Origin: Mortierella sp. BCC40632
Lineage: Eukaryota; Mortierellomycota; Mortierellomycetes; Mortierellales; Mortierellaceae
Assembly: GCA_011634665.1 (NCBI GenBank)
Contig: WAEK01000002.1
Span: 2,863,501 to 2,927,500, forward strand
DNA: 64,000 nt
Direction: 5' to 3'
A model generated the notes under the pieces. The model saw only the letters and a program-made list of their open reading frames with translations, had not been told where the DNA came from and searched no databases. Shown here piece by piece: positions 21,412 through 31,648 of this stretch; positions within the stretch are counted from its first letter, which is position 1; the number at the start of each line of letters is the position of its first letter. The translations under genes and the position numbers were made by a program.

Positions 21412-24137
21412 CTACAGGAACTGGTCTTCGCGTGTCTTGAAAAGCTCAAGAACTTGGGGTATTGTCATCTCACCTAGTCGCTCGCCCTCTCTCGTCCTCA
21501 CATTCACCGTGCCTTGCTCCTTTTCCTTCTCTCCTACAACCAAAATAAAGTTATACTGGGCCACTTGAGCCTCTCGTACCATCTTGTTCAATGTTCCTCC
21601 TGAGTGGTCCACGTCCACAAAGTAGTGTTTGTCGTCCATTTTCACGACTGCATCCTCGATTTCGTTCGCACTTGCATTCGTCTCTTTCACTCGTCCAGCC
21701 TTTGCCAGTGTCTCACGAACAAAGTTGGCATAGTCAGTCAGAGACCCACTCTTGGCATCCCGGCCATCCTCTGTCTTTATCGTCTCATCCATACCTGCCT
21801 TTCCTCCAAAGACTGGGACTACCATTGCCTGTCGTGGCGACATCCAGAATGGCCAGCGTCCTCCCGTGTGCTCGATCAGAATTGCCATCATCCGCTCTAC
21901 ACTCCCTAAGACGGCTCTATGGATAATAACTGGTGTCTGCTTTGAGCCCTGGTGATCATAATAATGCAGTCCAAACCGCTGTGGCAATTGGAAATCCAAT
22001 TGGATGGTTGCCGTCTGATGTCTCCTTCCAAGGGCGTCTCTGACAAGAATATCAATTTTTGGTCCATAAAATGCACCATCGCCCTCATTGATGGACCACT
22101 CACTTCCTGATTGGTCTAATGCCTGACGGAGTGCATCCTCAGCTGCATCCCATTCTTGGACAGAGCCCAAAAAGTTGGACAGTGGCCTGGTCGACAAGGA
22201 CAACTCGTAACTTGGGAACCGGAATGTGTTGTAGACCGTATGGACAAAGGAAAGAGTTGACTTGATCTCCTGGAAGATTTGATCCTTTGAACAAAAGATG
22301 TGCGCGTCGTCCTGGTGGAACCTCCTGACTCTTGTTAGCCCAGTCAGCGATCCGGTCGATTCATTCCTGAAGAAAATGAAAAAGAACAAAAATGACTCAG
22401 TATTATGCTTCGCTTTCGACACTATGAATGTTTTAACAAAGCAAAGTAGAAAGGAGAATAATTACCTATGCAGAGCACTGAAATCAGCGTAACGGATAGG
22501 CAAATCCTTATAAGATCGGTTGGACATGTCAAAGATCAGGCAATGACCCGGGCAATTCATAGGTTTGAGTCCAAACACTTCATCCTGTCCTTCTACTACT
22601 GGTTTCTCATTATCTCCATGCTCACCATGGTCATTCCCGCAGCCCCTCTGGACTTGGAACATATCATCCTTGTAGTTTTGCCAATGTCCTGAAGTCTCCC
22701 AAAGTTCTTTCTTGTACATTAGGGGTGACATAACTTCTTCGTATCCATACTTGCGATATTGCTGTCTCATAAATCGTAAGAGTCGTTCTACAATCCGGGT
22801 TCCATGTGGAAGCATAAACGCCGATCCTGGACTTGCATTATGGACAGCAAATAGGCCTTGATTCTTTCCAATAATTCGATGGTCCCGCTTCTCGGCTTCG
22901 GCCTTTCGTTGGTGCCATTGCTTAAGTTCCTTGGCGGAAGGGAAGGAAATGCCATACATTCGTGTCAAGGCCTGAGGGGACTTGGGATCCTTATCCAACT
23001 CTGGCATAAAATAAGCATTCGATGTCCTCAAGATCTCCATGGCTTGGAGTTGTCCGGTATGTTGAACATGGGGTCCACGGCACAAGTCCACAAACGGTCC
23101 ACATTTATAGAGCGTGATTTCACTATCATTAGGGATGTTTCCGATAAAGTGCTGCTTGAACTTGTTTTCGGGGAAGAGGTTGTATGCAAACTCTTGTGTG
23201 ACTGAGAGTCGCTCAAAGGGTAGTCGTTGAGCAATGAACCGCTGCATGATGGACTGAAGATCTTCGATTTCCTCCTTTGAGAAATGATGGGCAGGGTAAT
23301 TTTGCTGCAACATCTCAGCTAGGGTCGCGGAAGGATCCTGATCTGGCTTGGTCAACAAAAACTCATAAAAGAATCCTCCCTGTTTAATCGCCGGTCCATC
23401 GCAGAGTAAGAGTCTCGATCCATATTTCGCCTCAAGCGACATGCCCAAGACGTGAGCCGAAGAATGCCAAAAGAGATCTGTCAAGCGGTCATTGTTCTCC
23501 TGGAAAGGGACAAAATTTATCTGGCAAGACGCTGCCAAGGGCCGACTCATGTCCCAAAAAGTGGTGCCATTCAATTCTGCAATAAGGGTGTTCTTGGCCA
23601 GCTTGCCAGAAATACCTAGATTAATCCAAAGCAAGAACCCAATTAGTTTTCTTTACACCCTTACACAACTCTCTAACTTGGAAACCGCCTATGCTTAGCC
23701 TTCCTCACCTTGTGCGATCTCCAGAGGTGTCGTGGATCCAGAGGTACCAGATTTGACTACTCCGTCGGGTAATACGACCTCAATCGACTGAGAAGGTCCA
23801 TTGGCTAGTTTTTGTTGAAGAGCTGCCTGGCGAATTTTTTCCTCCGTGAATGCAAGGGCACGTCTTTCGAACGCTGTCGAGGCTTTTTCATTTTTCAGGA
23901 CAAGGGTGCAATAGAGACGGAAAAGTAACACTGATCAGTCAAGGACGAGCAGGGGAAATGAAAAGGGAGGTGACCAGGGAGGGAAATTACATGCTCCCCA
24001 ATGTAAGACAACTTACATTGTCGTAGCTGGCCAAATGCATGAGCACGACGGAATGCCACTGAGGCAGCATGGCCGACTCTTGCTAGTCTGAACTGACTCG
24101 ACATTGTTCCGGGTTTGTGAGAAGACGAAACATGCAT
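21412..24137 (-). CDS. Threonyl-tRNA synthetase with N-terminal presequence, 815 aa
   Basis: Four exons on the minus strand: 24017-24137, 23709-23930, 22466-23615 and 21412-22366; all phases close. Starts at 24137 or at the in-frame ATG at 24104 (MSSQFRLARVGHAASVAFRR), which is Arg-rich and poor in acidic residues, like a mitochondrial presequence. Next come a TGS domain (IEVVLPDGVV), the second additional/editing domain (HSSAHVLG), the zinc-ligand segment MNCPGHC (about 467-473), motif 2 spanning the last intron (LTGLTRVRRFHQDDAHIF), motif 3, and the anticodon-binding domain starting at FWMSPRQAMVVPV. It charges tRNA-Thr and would proofread serine. Use of 24137 versus 24104, or alternative splicing of the presequence, could give dual cytosolic/mitochondrial forms. 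The exon 2 acceptor at 23931-23932 is the least certain junction. Confidence 0.94.
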
Positions 24138-25612
24138 GGACTTGTTTATGGCTCTGTTCTCCGGCAGCAGTCACTTCGGTGCCAAAGCTCTCGGCACCTG
24201 TTGATAATTCCTGTTTTTAGAAGAGTGGATCAACACAGTGGAGGCGAGGCTTCCAGGTCTGTAATCGTATGAATCCACTAACACCATCGCCTTTTGCAGT
24301 ATGACGATACGATAGCCCAAACTCACCCATAAGACACCAAGCAGAAGGCCACTCGGTGCCTTAAGCAGAGTGAATATTGATGTGAATATGTGGAACGCTG
24401 TGAGGACCACATCCTTGATACTAGAAGTACGTCGATAGGTCAAGGTTTTAACCTACCCCTTCCTTCACCCCTTTCACTTCCTCTACTGAAAAATAGAGGC
24501 AAAGAGCTGGCTAGGCTATACTGTATTGATGAGCCTGCTGGGAGAGGCCAGGGGAGCGTTGATCCAGCTTCACAAGACCAGGCAGGAACGAGATATCCAA
24601 CGGGTAAATGGAATCTTAGATGATTTTGAGCATCGTCTCAGTTCCAAAACGATACCCAAGAAGGTGAATCATCGAGACATCTGCGCCAATAGCAACGCCT
24701 ACCAAGATGAAGAACTTTCCCTGATATGTAGGGATATCAAGGAATGAAAGAATTTTTGGGCTCTTTGACTTTCAAAGCTACTCTCCCCGCATCTCTATTC
24801 CTTGATGAACAGCATTCCTGAGGACTTGTTAGTACAAACGAAGTTGGCAATGGCCAGTCGACATTCTAGTTTGTCCTCCTGTTGCTGCTGGGTATATTCT
24901 TGTTGGCAGGACCGAAATTGGCAACAACCAATTTATTTTTTGTAATCTCGTCCATGAGTAATCCCCTTGAAAGCTTTCACTGGCAAAGCCAACTATACAG
25001 TTGCATGTATTGGCTCTAGTCTCTCATGCCAACACGGAGTGCCGTGTCGTCTAACCGATGCCTTTTTTTTTGCCAGTACGCGCTTTATTAAGTAAAAGAA
25101 TTATTGGTCATCATGTTTGGAGAGATCCTGAATGCAAAAAGGCTGTTCTTTGGTGTGACAGAACTGTCTAGTGTTGAAGGAGAGAAAGAAAAGAGAGTAG
25201 GTGAGACCCACGAAGAGGTGTGCAGATACACCACAGTCGAGTCTTTGACAAAAGGAAAAAAGAAAAGGAAAAAGGAAAAAGGAAAAAGGAAAAGAGAAAG
25301 AGAAAAGATACACAAGGGAAGGTCTTGGTGGATCACAAAAGAGTGCAGGAGCTTTGGCACACGAATGACACACGGATGGCACACAGACCAGTCTGTACTC
25401 TGTCGCTCTGTCACTTTCTAGCCATCATTTTACCATTTATTGAGATTCAAGGATACTACGGAGTACCGACTGCTAGTGTAACACACTGCTGAGTTTCTAT
25501 CCTATGCAGGTCTTCTTGACTTGGTGCTATTTCTGGGTTCCTCTACGAGAACACGGTAGCATAGTCGCAAGACAAGGACACGACGTCTACGGTCTATTTA
25601 CACTCTTGATGC
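24138..25612. other. 1.5-kb intergenic region with two weak coding-like fragments
   Basis: A minus-strand frame at 24171-24443 contains a hydrophobic helix-rich stretch (GLLLGVLW) directly followed by a good donor (GTGAGT). A plus-strand frame at 24526-24747 looks helical and charged (HKTRQERDIQRVNGILDDF). Neither can be extended into a gene by plausible splicing, and I treat both as fragments or chance. An A/G-rich tract lies near 25250-25310. Confidence 0.45.
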
Positions 25613-28600
25613 TTAAAGCTTGGAGAATCGAAGTAGATCCGCTACAGGGTATGGGGCCCTGCTCAACTCCAGACCGGCTTTGAACCCAACAATATCTTTG
25701 ATCATAAGGGCGCCATCCCGCAACTTGGCTGGCTGTTGAGCTTCTGCCACTCCAGCCCCCGAAGTCTTGCCATCGTTCGCCTCCACGGCCCTTATGACTG
25801 GTGTATTCTGAGAATGGATGTGGACCGATAGTTTCTTGGCCTTACGTCCTGAAGGTAGGATCTGTGTCTTAAAGAACTCTCTCATCATGTCCAGACTCGT
25901 TTGCTTCATCTCCTCAACCTCATCTTGGAGTTCATCAAAGTCGTAATAGCCAGACACAATCTGAGCCCAGTAACGGTACGTCTCTTGCCTCAGATTCTTG
26001 TCCTTCTCGAGCTTCTTCTGAATCAAAGAGTTGACCTGCTTTTCATACTCCTCAGGCTTCATCTCGTCCAAGTATGTCTTCATCCTCGATTCCAAAAAGT
26101 GCTCGATTCGGCTCTCCAAGTGAACAGGATCTCTCTCTGACTGCAAAATAAATCGCAAACCAGTGGCTCCAGCTTGTTTGCGAACGCCGCTGAAAACAAG
26201 ATAGCCAAGCTGTTCATTGGTGCGCAACTGGTTAAAACAGGGCTCGTTAATGATCTGGGCCATGATTTGAATCCTTGCTCGGCTCTGCTTGCTAGTAGCG
26301 TTTTCAATCTGAAGATAGTACTCTACTCCCGAATTCACATCGTTGGGATCTGGAACATCACGCCTATAGACAGCATTACAATTCGCTGGGAGTATGTGCG
26401 ATCGTTGAGAAATCCTCTCAGATGGAACCAACGATTTGGGCGCCAATACATCTTCAATGATGGCTCCAGCCTTCAGTGCATCTGCCGCAAACATGTTTCC
26501 GTGAACGAGGCCTTCAATATGAAGTCTTGACAAGAGAGCCGGATAAAATGCTTCAATGTCCGTTGGGGTCAATTCTCTCAGTTCTGCCAACTTTTCTTCA
26601 TGAGTCCAGAGTTTCTCCTGTGTAAGATAAGACATGTAGTACATGGCGTGCTGATGAGGTGCCTCCAACTTGAAGTTCCTGTACATTCGGTCCATCTGGT
26701 CCTGAATAAGTCGGAATCGCTCCGGGTCAATCTCAAGATTCTTCATTTTCTCGACGACCTTTTGCAGAAGAACATGTGCCTTGTCGTTGTAGCCCTCGAC
26801 ACTTAGGATCATTCCTTCGACAGTCGTATCAAGAGAATACGACAATCCTGCCAAATCTGCATCGTATGAATACTCGTTGAGCGCGTCCTTGAGAAGACTG
26901 ACATAGAGCTGAGTTTTTACATTGTTTCCAGGTGTCGAATAAGAGAGAGGGGACTTGAGCTGGAAATACATATTGACCTTGGGCACCCAGAATACGTCAT
27001 CCTTTTTGTGCCAGACCCTAGTCAATGGCGTATGTTTGAGCAGGACAGGGGTGGGCAGAGGAGAGGCATCTTCGACCTTGTTTGTCTCAAAGTTTCTTGG
27101 GATGAAGTCATTGGGGACAGGGAGATATAGCTCGGGATTTGGCTCAAGCTTTCTCAGTTTCTATATATGAATCACAGAAAGGCATCATGTCTTTGGTATT
27201 ACTAGACTGTACCACACGCTGTTCAAAGGACTGAGATGAAATTGTCAACCTACCTCAAGGAGAGCTAGAGAGACTGGCTCAACGTGATACTCTGTTCCGT
27301 ACCACTTTTCCTTCTTATCAAAGGCGCCACCGGGGACAATGGAGGCATCCTGGGTAACGAGGTGGCTCTTCCACCTATCCACTTTCAGTTCATCAATGCA
27401 CTTCATAATAGCTTCAGGGTCTGACTTGCGGATCAAATAGGATCCCGATAGGACCCACTCTGGAGCATATCCACGCTGCATGACTCCGGCTAGGCGTGAC
27501 GCATATCCTGCAGCCGGCGACTTTTCCTTGAAACGGAAGGATGTAGCCGCCAAAGAGGAGATCTATTGCGTATGAGGCGATTCAAAGATCTATAATTAAA
27601 ACACCATCCTAGTGGCGTATTGGCATTTCGAGTGTGTATCATTAACAATGTCTGTTACCTCATCCCAAATATAGTCTCGGACGCCTTCACGGCGCATCAT
27701 CTGAATGTACTGGAAGATGATCAATGTGACATCCTCGTAGTGGGCAAGCCCCTCCTTTGTAAGATCCACATTGATCTTGAAGAATTCAAATCCAATACCA
27801 CCATGTGATGTACCCGCGGACAAGTTGTTAGCCCAACCCTTCTTCTTCAAGAGAGAAAGAACTGATCCACCACCCTCATGTCCAATAGCGTGAGTGAGGT
27901 ATCGTGCCGGATGTACTTCGTAGTTGGGGTACTGGTCAGAGAACGGGAACTTGATCTCCAGCGATCGGACATCCTTCACAGGCTTTACGTAGGCTGTTTG
28001 CTAATAAATTGCCCAGTCCAAGTTTTCGAGGTTAGTTGGTGTCTCAGACCCATGCAATAAGATTCCTTAGTGCCTTTGAGCATTACCAAGAGATCCTCCG
28101 TGGTCCACGGTTGATTGGTGCTCGCTGGTGGTGTGATACCAAGGTTCTTAATGGCAGAAAACTTTTCAATGGCCCATTCCGCAAGCTGATCGAGAGGCTC
28201 TGTCACATAGTAAACCCAAATAGGATCTATATCAGTAAATGTCTGATGCATCCATATTAACACCAAGCGTGACATAATCATTCCCGTAGCTCTTACCTCG
28301 TCCAAGAATGACCAGCTTCATAATATTGGCGGAATAATATTTAGCATGGAACTTGATTAGCTCAGCTCTGACATCGATCCCATCCAATGCAGGTGTGTCC
28401 TGCAAAGTCTCCAAATTGCCAGTTCCAAATTGACTATACGGATGATTCGGGCTTGATAGATTCTTCTCCAACTGGAACAATCTCCAGCTGTCACTTTGGA
28501 GGTTCTTCTTGTGCTCTGAATCGACAGCGCGGAGCTCTCGATCTTTGCAATTTTCACTAAAGGCGGGCGAGATAAAGAATTGGGCAAAACGATCCAATGC

Positions 28601-29305
28601 GCCCTCGAGGTGGGCATGGCCGACCTCGAAGTAGTAGTTGGTATTGTCGAGTCCCGTGAAAGCATTCGAACTACCAGAGTGCTGAGACAGGTATTCGCTG
28701 TACTCGTTCTCCCGAGGATACTTTGCTGTCCCCATGAACAAGAGATGTTCTAAAAAGTGGGCAAGGCCTGGCAGAGTTTTCTGAGAGAAAGGGAGGAATG
28801 GTAGGGGTATGAGCTTGCATGATCAGGTTGTACCACACCTCTTCTGCCCCCTCGAGTACATGCAGCATCGAACTCAGACGTCCAAAAAAAAAAAAAAAAA
28901 AAAAGGGTATCTTACTGGATCACTTAAATGGCCCACATGGACATCCAGTGCAGCTGCAGACTTGTCAACCTTGGGATCGTGGATAAGAAGAACTTCTAGA
29001 CCATTGTTCAGTCGAACGAGTCGATAGTGTCGATCATCATTCATAGAGGACTCGATCGGCTTTTTGAAATCGGCGTGAGTCTTGCTCTCGGAGAGAACAT
29101 AGCCCTCCGGGAGAACTGGATTAGCGACAGACATGGTTCTGACTGTCGATGTCAAAATGGAGGTGGAGAATGCGCGGACCACCTGAGGCTTCAACCGGTG
29201 CTCTTGAGGAATAGGATGCGACGAGAGTGAAAGTAGACTACCGAATAAAATGGCAAATAATGGAGGCGGCCAAAGCGACAATGATGTTAGATTCATTTCC
29301 AGCAT
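25613..29305 (-). CDS. STE23: Insulin-degrading-enzyme (insulysin/Ste23) family M16A metalloprotease, 1060 aa
   Basis: Six exons on the minus strand: 28916-29305, 28300-28780, 28087-28199, 27659-28000, 27254-27562 and 25613-27160; every phase closes. The inverted zinc motif HFLEH is at residues 138-142, with the third ligand Glu219 in VDSEHKKN, 77 residues after His142, the spacing I expect for this family. Further landmarks are [17 protein letters not shown], the [17 protein letters not shown] segment and the substrate-binding C-terminal half. The protein ends in SKL, a canonical peroxisomal PTS1. The N-terminus before [12 protein letters not shown] carries a hydrophobic segment ([14 protein letters not shown]) followed by Arg/Lys-containing sequence, which suggests a signal anchor or mitochondrial form. 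Initiation at 29134 would remove it. The family degrades short peptides, and in yeast the homologue processes a-factor. Confidence 0.95.
28884..28904. repeat. Poly(A) run (T on coding strand) in IDE intron 1
   Basis: Homopolymer inside the first IDE intron, directly after the donor at 28914-28915. Confidence 0.85.
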
Positions 29306-29733
29306 GCAGATAGATCCGGGGCGAGTCTGACGTTGGCAAGGAGTCAGAGCCTCTGAGTATGAATCTTAATCTTGCACTACCTCTACCTTAAGCGGGTACG
29401 AGACTGGATTGTTGAACAAGGAACAAATGTCGCGATCGAGAACGAATTGCAGAGCCGACGGATGGAATGCAAGCGCGCTGAAGAGGGATAAAAAGGAGGA
29501 GACATCAGCATCAGAAATGCATTATTCCACAATGGAGAGACTAAAAAAAAAAAAAAAAAGAGCCGTCCTCTTTTTTTTGGATTTTTTTTTCTTTGCTGTC
29601 TGCAGTCCCAGGGGCGTTGCGTCTTGGAAATACCAACTTTGGTGGAAATCCCTTTGGGACGAGACTTCACGCCGAGGGGTCAGAGAGAGGCAAGGTTTCC
29701 AGAGGTACAGGTGAAACATCAGCCCATGTGGGT
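29306..29733. other. Upstream region of the IDE gene
   Basis: About 430 nt with an A17 run near 29541-29557 and T-rich tracts at 29571-29592. No gene or clear TATA box was seen. Confidence 0.55.
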
Positions 29734-29965
29734 TCATGACTCTTGAGAATGGACTGTTGAAAGTAAAGCATTTTCGCCTGGCTCCAGTGCTTCCTCACGA
29801 TAAGCGCTTATAGGAGGGGGCTGGAGGTATGTAATGTGAAAATTGTCCATTGTTTCGACGGCCAGAAGTTGAGCACGGTCCGAAGGTTCAGTGATTGGAT
29901 GCTGGTGCTCAGGTTGCACACTCAAGTTGGAGAGAAAAAGGAAGGAAGCATCCAGACAGTCTCTG
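29734..29965 (-). pseudogene. Out-of-frame coding-like tail of the orphan gene
   Basis: A minus-strand frame that is plus-2 relative to the preceding exon. It reads into a protein-like stretch (HRDCLDASFLFLSNLSVQ ... DNFHITYLQPPPISAYREE) and ends at a TGA near 29734. It overlaps the 3' end of the orphan gene's last exon, so it looks like the original C-terminus separated by a frameshift. I know no family for it. Confidence 0.35.
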
Positions 29966-30761
29966 TGAATGACTTAATGGAGTGTATCAGCCCTGAATGC
30001 CCTTCCTTCGTGAGGTACCCGTCTGTGTGACCGCTACAAAAGCATACAGGGCAATGCGCAGCGTGCAGGCGACCTCCACCAATATGGGATCCCACACTAC
30101 TCCCGGCATCCCCGACAAACCCGATATGAACAACATGTGGTAAGTTCGTCATATGCACAGTAGTGTGCTTAAAATCGTCCTGCGTGTTATTTTGAAACTC
30201 GTATTCATCACATTTGCTACAGTACTCAGTAGCCGGATCGACGTTGGTCTGATCTAGCACAGGTTGCTGTAGGCTAAGAGTGAGACAAGTGGCATTATCT
30301 CAAATATGGCTCACCAATGGTGTAAAAATGGTCCTGGCTGCAGCTACATACAACTTATTAATGTCTCCTCCGACTCTCTATTTAGGCTCCTACCTGTCAA
30401 CTTAATAGAGAAAATACATTGATCTACAACACTTGATTCAGACACTGGGCTGTCAGTTTGGTAGAGGGGGGAAACTTGACGACCTGAGCAACTCGCGTGC
30501 TGCTAGGATCCCTGCGTGGGACTACGTCGGTGAACCTAGGGGGTTGGCTGGCTCATCTATCTCAGTATCATTGTCTACAGGATTGTCGGCCAAATCTTGT
30601 GCCGCCGCCCAAGGTTCTTTTGTAAGGAGATAGCATGCTTACAAGTGAACTGTATACGGTAGACAGATGTCTTTCTCACTCTGCAACTTACCTTGCAGTA
30701 GCTGGAACCGATCAATGGGCCTCTGTATCTCCCCAATAGCCCTGGGATCATTGTGCGACAT
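29922..30761 (-). CDS. Cryptic orphan gene, spliced, 170 aa, possibly decaying
   Basis: Three exons by manual splicing: 30692-30761 (MSHNDPRAIGEIQRPIDRF, donor GTAAGT), 30526-30616 (EPWAAAQDLADNPVDND) and 29922-30273, 513 nt in all with phases closing. The last exon has a CSKCDEYEF segment and a CPVCFCSGH segment, so two Cys pairs could bind zinc. The donor after exon 2 (GTAGTC) is weak. An alternative reading in a different frame across 30430-30530 is also protein-like, as would happen if one C had been lost from the C5 run near 30535. That suggests decay from a longer gene. I do not recognise the family, and no membrane segment or signal peptide is visible. Confidence 0.4.
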
Positions 30762-31648
30762 TGCTCGAGCCCCGGGATCCACAGTTCAGCAGACAACATA
30801 TCTCTTTCGACCAGGTATCATTTAGCCATGGCCTATTTGAGGCTATGTTGCATCAATTTGTTGTGGGATGTCCTCGGTTGCAGGCAAGTTCCAGGTTGGG
30901 ACTGATAGCTTTGTGACTGCCTCCTTGGCCTTGGCCACGGTCTTTTTTTTGGAACTTGGTTGTTCCCTGGGCAGCAGACTCGGTTTTTTGCTAAAAGTAG
31001 GGCTCTTTGTTGGTTTTCGAATTACCGTCCATAGGCTACTCTTGCAAGTACTTGTTGATGTTTAATAGCAAGTGATAACGGTTCGATTTGTCTTCATTGA
31101 TAATTTTTGAGCCGGCGCTTTCATGTTATCTCACAACTAGTGGTTCTTGACTCGACTCAACCATTTCGAGCCAACTCAAGTCGGGCTAACCTCCTGGTTT
31201 AGCTCGAGGATTCTATTGAAACTCGGAACAGCATCTTACTAAGAATAGGATGGTGCAGGACTCTGTTCCTAGGCCAAGACAACATTGGCTCTGAAAGTCA
31301 ATGTGGCTGTAGAAAAAGTGTGGAGAAAAAGGAATGTGAAGAGAAGAGAGAGAGAAAGAGAGAGAGAGGTAAGAAGCTAGAGGAAACGAAAAAGTTTAAA
31401 GAGATATCTGTTATCTGTTAACGGACTAGTGAAGCGGCTCTGAACCTCAGTGGATCGCAGCTTTTTTTTCTAAAAAAAAGACCCGTAATACACTATATTA
31501 AACGGGACCTCTTAAATCATTAACTGAAACGAGAGTTTCTTTATACAGAATGTCGCTAAATAAAGATTCGACTGTAGTTCGGGCGTGTTTCTTCCTTTGG
31601 GATCATCATACAATCGTCGCACGTGTGTTGCTGATATACATATCTCAA
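30762..31648. other. Intergenic region downstream of ABCC-B
   Basis: About 890 nt. It contains GA-rich sequence (31344-31367), a perfect 9-bp A/T hairpin (31461-31480) and, near 31566-31575, ATTCGACTGT, whose complement ACAGTCGAAT resembles Tc1/mariner-type termini. No intact gene was found. Confidence 0.5.

Noticed and set aside
24171..24747. Small gene between ThrRS and IDE
   Set aside because: Two coding-like fragments lie on opposite strands, but neither has a start, stop and splice set that makes a gene.
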